Shown here: piece after piece, positions 7,701 to 10,458 of the stretch
Position numbering within the stretch: position 1 is the stretch's first letter
Layout of the letters: each line of letters opens with the position of its first letter
Source of the DNA: an uncultured Mycoplasmatota bacterium
GTDB taxonomy: Bacteria; Bacillota_I; Bacilli_A; RF39; UBA660
Length of the DNA stretch: 10,458 nucleotides
Direction: 5' to 3'
Assembly (NCBI GenBank): GCA_900544605.1
Contig: UQVP01000031.1
Coordinates: 1-10,458 of the forward strand
Notes under the pieces: model-generated
Told to the model about the DNA's origin: nothing
The model's input: only the letters and a program-made list of their open reading frames with translations
Database searches by the model: none
Translations under genes and position numbers: made by a program

Positions 7701-9406
7701 TCATCCCAAGGTACATTATAACGTTTAACTAATGCTGATAAACCATGACGAGCATATCCTTGATCTATAGCTCTTGAAAGTTGTAATGTATCTACTACGG
7801 TATTTTTAAATTCACCTAAGTTATATTTCTTCATTGCCATTTCAATAAAAGAAATATCAAATTTAGCATTGTGCGCTACCATAGGAAGGTCTCCTGCCCA
7901 CTCTAAAAACTTACGAGTAACAGTCTCTTCATTATCTTTACCCTTAACCATCTCATCAGTAATATATGTTAAATTAGTAATTTTATCAGGAATATGGCAC
8001 CCAGGATCAATTAATTCATCAAATCTATCAATTATATTTCCATCACATATTTTAACAGCACCAATTTCAATCATCTGATCTCCACCAGCCGCATTAAAAC
8101 CAGTTGTTTCTGTATCAAATACAACAAAAGTTGTTCCTTCTAAAGGAAGATCAGTAGGTCTTACAACAATATTGATAGTATCATCAACAAGTGTTAATTC
8201 TGTACCATATAAACCTTTAAATTTTTTGCTTGGATCTTCTTGTTTTTTATTATATGAATTAATTATTCCATAAGCTATTGGAAAAGCTTGACATCCATTA
8301 TGATCTGTAATAGCAACACCACGATATCCCATGTCTATAGCACGGCTAACAAGTTCACAAGTATGCTTACCTAAATCTATTTTTGTTAACCCATCCATTT
8401 GACTCATCATCGTGTGAGCATGAAGTTCAACTCTTTTTACTTCTGCCTTGTCTTCTATTTTTTCTACTTTTTTATCTAATTTATTTATATCCCTAGCATT
8501 TAATACAAGTTCTTTAGAAAAAGTATCGTTTTTAGTGTAACCTCTAATTTTTAACCAGCTACCAACAACTAAAGCTTTCTTTAAAGTCGAATACTCACTA
8601 TCTCCTCTAACAAAAACTTTGCAGTACATACTATCTGTATTATCAGTGATTTTTAAAGTGATAATTCTAAAATCAGATTTAGATGATTCAAAATAATCTA
8701 CACCAAATACATAGGCATCAACTGTAACATTGTCTTCTTCTGAGAATATTGTATTGATTGTTGATACTTTACCATCAATTAATCTTCCTAATATAACATT
8801 TGGATCATCTGATTTTTTACTAGAACGATTATAAACTGGTTTATCATTTTTAACCACTTCTTTTTTAGTTTCTTCTTTTATTTCTACTTTCAAACTTTCC
8901 TTTATTTCTTCAGTAATACTATTATTTATTTCCGCATTAATATTAATCATTACATCTAGATTTTTAAAACCGATATTCTCTAAATCTTCTAATAATTTAG
9001 AAGATAGACTACTCAACTTCATTTTTTCTGCAAGATTACCTACTTCAAATATAATCTTATCATTATCTATTTCACATTTATTATCTTTAAACATTGAAAG
9101 TAAAGGATTTTCTTTAGTATATTCATCCATAAATAAATTAATATATTCTTTAATATTATCCACAGTATAATTTTTTAAATTTAATTTAAAACTAACATTC
9201 TTTACTGTAGGAAAACCTAGAGGTAGTTTTTCTTTAAATTCAAGATAAGCATCAATACTTAGAGGACTCTCTAAATCTATATAAAAGCAATAATTATCAT
9301 GATTTCTATTACCTTTTATTTGTTCTATTTTCCCACCATTAAAAGATGATTTATTTAAATCATCGATCTTTATTTGATTTAAAAGAATATTTAGCTTTTC
9401 TTCCAT
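4754..9406 (-). CDS. polC: DNA polymerase III alpha subunit, Gram-positive PolC type
   Basis: A 1550-residue replicative polymerase with built-in proofreading. Domain order is: N-terminal domain (~1-190), OB fold (~225-310), PHP domain beginning ELHAHTMMSQMDG (327-339) with ITDHNG (366-371) and GDVHH (743-747), DnaQ-like 3'-5' exonuclease inserted within PHP (FDTETTG with Asp431/Glu433, AHNAKFD with Asp517, His573/Asp578), then the polymerase core. The core has a CxxC...CxxC zinc site (1013/1016, 1044/1047), catalytic PDIDLNF (Asp1073, Asp1075) and LKLDILG (Asp1198). The C-terminal QLSLF is the sliding-clamp-binding motif and is also how Bacillus PolC ends. All catalytic residues are present. 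It is about 110 residues longer than Bacillus PolC (1437). Most of the excess is a charged insertion at ~879-955, just before LGGIIGGGF. The start is set by AGGGGGG six bases before the ATG. Confidence 0.98.
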   Translation of the reverse strand: MEEKLNILLNQIKIDDLNKSSFNGGKIEQIKGNRNHDNYCFYIDLESPLSIDAYLEFKEKLPLGFPTVKNVSFKLNLKNYTVDNIKEYINLFMDEYTKENPLLSMFKDNKCEIDNDKIIFEVGNLAEKMKLSSLSSKLLEDLENIGFKNLDVMININAEINNSITEEIKESLKVEIKEETKKEVVKNDKPVYNRSSKKSDDPNVILGRLIDGKVSTINTIFSEEDNVTVDAYVFGVDYFESSKSDFRIITLKITDNTDSMYCKVFVRGDSEYSTLKKALVVGSWLKIRGYTKNDTFSKELVLNARDINKLDKKVEKIEDKAEVKRVELHAHTMMSQMDGLTKIDLGKHTCELVSRAIDMGYRGVAITDHNGCQAFPIAYGIINSYNKKQEDPSKKFKGLYGTELTLVDDTINIVVRPTDLPLEGTTFVVFDTETTGFNAAGGDQMIEIGAVKICDGNIIDRFDELIDPGCHIPDKITNLTYITDEMVKGKDNEETVTRKFLEWAGDLPMVAHNAKFDISFIEMAMKKYNLGEFKNTVVDTLQLSRAIDQGYARHGLSALVKRYNVPWDEDAHHRADYDAEGTALVYDKMMKKLIAQNYEKISDLERLISKDEIHKFGRTYHFNAIAVNKKGLKNLFKIISLANTVYLYKTPRILRSKLEELREGLLIGSGCYESEVFIEARSKEGQELTNIINFYDYVEVQPPEVYNHLIQTSDFKDEFELENHIKKIVDAVKDAGKIMVATGDVHHFTREDKIYREIIVNQKVPGGGRHPLARNNITNIPSQHFRTTEEMLSDFSFLDKDLAYEIVVTNTNKILDMVEEIEVIIDTNGIPFSPRVKSDDGKSYLDCPRVVTDLVFEKAADWYGENLPYNIEERIAKELYGDIVYKCFSDRIKEANPSISDEEFNKEVFGKVHETIVAGFDKVKEVLSSYLKDKWTEEDGELTDEALNKKLKKELGGIIGGGFDPIYLIAQRLVKHSNDDGYLVGSRGSVGSSFVATMMGITEVNPLPAHYRCLNCKTSVFNDDNGNPLGATYSSGFDLPDKKCPNCGEAMYKDGQDMPFATFLGFNADKVPDIDLNFSDLNQASAHEYTKVLFGVDNVYRAGTIGTVADKTAFGYVKGYCEDKGITMRTAEVERLAIGCTGVKRTTGQHPGGIVVVPDYMEVSDFTPFQFPADDPTSPWRTTHFDYHAIDQDLLKLDILGHSDPTQLRMIQDLTKTDILKVPMDDKETMSIFTSTKALGVTTEQIMNDTGTLGIPEFGTPFTVSMVAETKPTTFAELIKISGLSHGTDVWLGNAQELIKNNIVPFKEVIGCRDDIMVYLMYHGVAPIKAFKIMEFVRKGRASKDPDTWAGHKETMEKAGIEPWFIDSCQKIKYMFPKAHAAAYVISAFRIAWYKVHMPVYFYASWLTSKATDVDVEVMIKGYDAIKAKIIEIQNKGYDATNKEMGQLESLKVCLEATARGIKFLPIDLNKSNSTVWGVKDDTSIYPPFSSIDGLGDTVANNIVAEREKGTFLSIEDLQKRGKISGTLIEKMRSMGILDGMDESSQLSLF

Positions 9407-9412
9407 ACTACG

Positions 9413-9444
9413 CCCCCCTAAGTCTACTACTAATTATTTTAACA
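9413..9444 (-). promoter_or_regulatory. polC promoter (extended -10) and strong RBS
   Basis: On the minus strand, TGTTAAAAT (9444-9436) is an extended -10. The sequence 17 bp upstream (TTAAAT, 9464-9459) is a poor -35. The ribosome binding site AGGGGGG (9419-9413) stands out in this AT-rich region and lies six bases before the ATG at 9406. The leader would be roughly 20 nt. With the terminator upstream at 9476-9501, this implies polC is transcribed as its own unit. Confidence 0.55.
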
Positions 9445-9475
9445 TATTTATAATATTTATTTAATATATTTAATG

Positions 9476-9501
9476 AAAAAATCATGAAAATTCATGATTT
9501 T
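9476..9501 (-). terminator. Rho-independent terminator between the surface-protein gene and polC
   Basis: AAAATCATGAA (9478-9488) and TTCATGATTTT (9491-9501) are a perfect 11-bp inverted repeat with a 2-nt centre. On the minus strand the TCATGA stem is followed by TTTTTT (9481-9476). It would end transcripts of the gene at 9712-10458, or of the structured stretch, before the polC promoter. It is AT-rich and therefore weaker than the polC terminator. The plus-strand side has TTTT and could also work. Confidence 0.65.
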
Positions 9502-9711
9502 AATTGCTTAAATTAATTTAGATTTTAATACTTTTATAACCAAATTTAACGGTAGCCAGCCGATTTGTATTCTCAAATTGGCACCTACCTAACGGCAAAA
9601 ACTAAAGATTTTTGCCTATTACAAGCCGAACAAGGTCGACTTACTTATTCATCAATCGATGTACTTCACACATTGATATTTACATCATCTTCTATTTCTA
9701 TTCAATTACCT
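9502..9711 (+). other. Intergenic stretch with two strong hairpins; possible structured RNA
   Basis: No convincing ORF lies here. Hairpin 1 has an outer stem GGTAG (9551-9555)/CTACC (9585-9589), a small internal loop (CCA/AC) and an inner 9-bp stem GCCGATTTG (9559-9567)/CAAATTGGC (9574-9582). Its one imperfect pair is G-U in a plus-strand RNA but A-C in a minus-strand RNA, which favours the plus strand. Hairpin 2 is GGCAAAAA (9594-9601)/TTTTTGCC (9609-9616) with a 7-nt loop. TAACGG occurs just before both hairpins (9548-9553 and 9590-9595). Around 9619-9686 only weak pairings appear (GATGTA 9658-9663 with TACATC 9681-9686). No known riboswitch, tRNA, tmRNA, SRP or RNase P signature is recognised, and no clear plus-strand promoter. 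It could also be the 3' UTR of the minus-strand gene or a DNA-level element. Apart from the terminator and promoter at its left edge, the 305-base gap at 9407-9711 holds nothing else I can support. Confidence 0.4.
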
Positions 9712-10458
9712 TTATGAGAGATTAGATTTTGAGACAGTTATAACTGGGCGAACGCCACCGTAGCTGCCGAGGTTGACGTTGTTTTTGTACAAGTAGCCGT
9801 CGCAGTACACATACCAAGCGTTGAGAGAGTCAGACGCAGAAGGGGTTGATGTCCAATAAGTGTATGGAGCACTACTACTATTTAAATTTCCATATAACCA
9901 TTTTGGTAAATGTTCATCTTTATTGCCTGCTGCTTTATATATTTGATCATATGAAGGTAAGCTTATTTGTGATTCTGTTAATTTTGTCCAACTTGTTGTA
10001 CTTGTTTTTAAGTATTCTAATGCTCCATCTGCAGCGCATGAATTATCATATCCTGATTTACACCAAGTCACTGTATTCCCACTTGTTGTACCTTTACCAT
10101 TTGAATCTATGTTCTTATTCATAATCAATGATACGTTATCTCCATTTGTTTCTAATACAAAGAATGTTTTTTCGTCATTATCTCCTAGTTCACAAGTATA
10201 TTCATCTCCATAGGCATAATTACCACTTGGTATTTTCCCTGTTGTTGCTGTTGTTTTTGCTGTACACAATACTTCTACTTGTGTTGTACTTCCTTTTTCT
10301 GTTGCTTCATATGTTTTCTTAGTAGAATTATATGAAACAGAGTAATCTCCTATTGCCATACTTGATGATGATTGATCAACACTCCCATTTGTTATCTTTA
10401 TTTTTCCTGATGTTGGTTTATTTCCACTCATATTAATTTCTAATTTACCATCTGGTAA
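9712..10458 (-). CDS. Partial surface-type protein with a C-type-lectin-like (GVRPV) C-terminus; putative DGR target
   Basis: The reading frame stays open through the right edge (LPDGKLEIN precedes the first visible Met), so the start is missing and at least 248 codons are present. The upstream half is rich in Ser, Thr, Gly and Asn (IKITNGSVDQ, SSSSMAIGDYSVSY), as in secreted proteins. Counted from the visible Met, Cys residues occur at 56, 80, 124, 132 and 210. The C-terminal module runs from about 65: FFVLETNGDNVSLIMNKN, LPSYDQI, LPKWLY, YWTST (192-196), NAWYVYCDG (204-212) and GGVRPVITVSKS (225-236). This pattern resembles the FISUMP/DUF6273-like and C-type-lectin-fold domains that carry variable residues in DGR targets. 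The last ~130 bases differ sharply in base and codon use from the rest. Similar gut-Bacilli proteins often begin as type IV pilin-like or membrane-anchored proteins, but that end is not visible here. Ligand and function are unknown. Confidence 0.75.
   Translation of the reverse strand, partial: LPDGKLEINMSGNKPTSGKIKITNGSVDQSSSSMAIGDYSVSYNSTKKTYEATEKGSTTQVEVLCTAKTTATTGKIPSGNYAYGDEYTCELGDNDEKTFFVLETNGDNVSLIMNKNIDSNGKGTTSGNTVTWCKSGYDNSCAADGALEYLKTSTTSWTKLTESQISLPSYDQIYKAAGNKDEHLPKWLYGNLNSSSAPYTYWTSTPSASDSLNAWYVYCDGYLYKNNVNLGSYGGVRPVITVSKSNLS
9731..9860 (-). other. Candidate DGR variable region: GC-rich, NNC-codon cassette at the gene's 3' end
   Basis: Counting by hand, this 130-bp tail is 51 % G+C, against 29 % for the next 100 bases of the same gene (9861-9960). 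From the Tyr after NAWYV to the Arg of GVRPV, 16 of 20 codons end in C (TAC, TGC, GAC, GGC, AAC, GTC, CTC, AGC and others), in a genome that otherwise favours A/T-ending codons. NNC codons are what results when AAC codons of a template repeat are randomised at adenines by a DGR reverse transcriptase. The conserved frame around them (NAWYV, GVRPV) is retained. A short GGCGTTCGCC inverted repeat (9748-9757) and the palindrome CAGTTATAACTG (9735-9746) lie at the gene-3' end, where DGR homing signals would be expected. No template repeat or reverse transcriptase is in the window. Gene conversion from a paralogue is the main alternative. Confidence 0.5.

Noticed and set aside
5216..8078. Several 60-100 codon plus-strand frames inside polC
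   Set aside because: They are antisense shadows of a well-conserved gene with all motifs intact, and show no Shine-Dalgarno sequences or recognisable domains.
9546..9640. Possible integron attC site, T-box leader or c-di-GMP riboswitch (fragments such as CTAACGG, GAACAAGG and GGTAGCCAG)
   Set aside because: The two GTT/AAC-type elements point the same way rather than inverted, the T-box TGGNACCGCG core is absent, and the c-di-GMP aptamer elements are missing or in the wrong order.
9846..10322. Plus-strand open frames opposite the surface-protein gene
   Set aside because: They are rich in Leu, Tyr and His from reading an AT-rich antisense strand, have no ribosome binding site, and lie wholly inside the minus-strand gene.
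1..10458. CRISPR array, tRNA or rRNA genes, insertion sequence or prophage genes
   Set aside because: No regularly spaced repeats, cloverleaf or rRNA motifs, transposase or phage motifs were seen on either strand.

Overview
The window comes from a very AT-rich, Gram-positive-type genome. It has both PolC and a Klenow-type PolA, AGGAGG/GGTGAT-like ribosome binding sites, TATAAT promoters, T-tract terminators and A/T-ending codons. Tryptophan is encoded by TGG and the long genes read through in the standard bacterial code, so this is not a UGA=Trp mollicute. An uncultured, gut-type member of the Bacilli (Erysipelotrichales/RF39-like) fits best; this placement is inferred.

Layout from left to right. 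Positions 1-190 hold an apparently complete miniature transcription unit on the minus strand. It has a consensus promoter whose -35 lies in a perfect palindrome, a Shine-Dalgarno sequence, a 19-codon ORF containing a run of nine G, and a hairpin/T-tract terminator at the window edge. A 13-bp inverted repeat pairs the start-codon region with the stop-codon region. Next, still on the minus strand, come a cation diffusion facilitator transporter (221-1084) and DNA polymerase I (1088-3679), three bases apart and likely one operon. A 64-bp divergent promoter region separates polA from a plus-strand UV damage endonuclease (3744-4688). That gene converges on polC (4754-9406, minus), which has a strong terminator directly after its stop codon. 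PolC has its own promoter and terminates separately from the gene before it.

The right end (9502-10458) is the accessory-looking part. A minus-strand gene cut by the window edge encodes an extracellular-type protein. Its last ~130 bases are abruptly GC-rich (51 %, against 29 % in the adjoining 100 bases of the same gene) and consist largely of NNC codons, in a C-terminal frame of the form YW[ST]ST...NAWYV...GVRPV. This is what the variable region of a diversity-generating retroelement (DGR) target looks like. No reverse transcriptase, template repeat or accessory gene is in the window, so it would be a remote target. Between this gene and polC lies a structured stretch with two hairpins whose base pairing favours a plus-strand RNA, although no RNA family is recognised.

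How the genes fit together: PolC is the replicative polymerase. UvsE nicks UV lesions and PolA provides the repair synthesis and flap removal that follow, so the divergent polA/uvsE pair is a plausible repair module. The transporter probably rides on the polA transcript.
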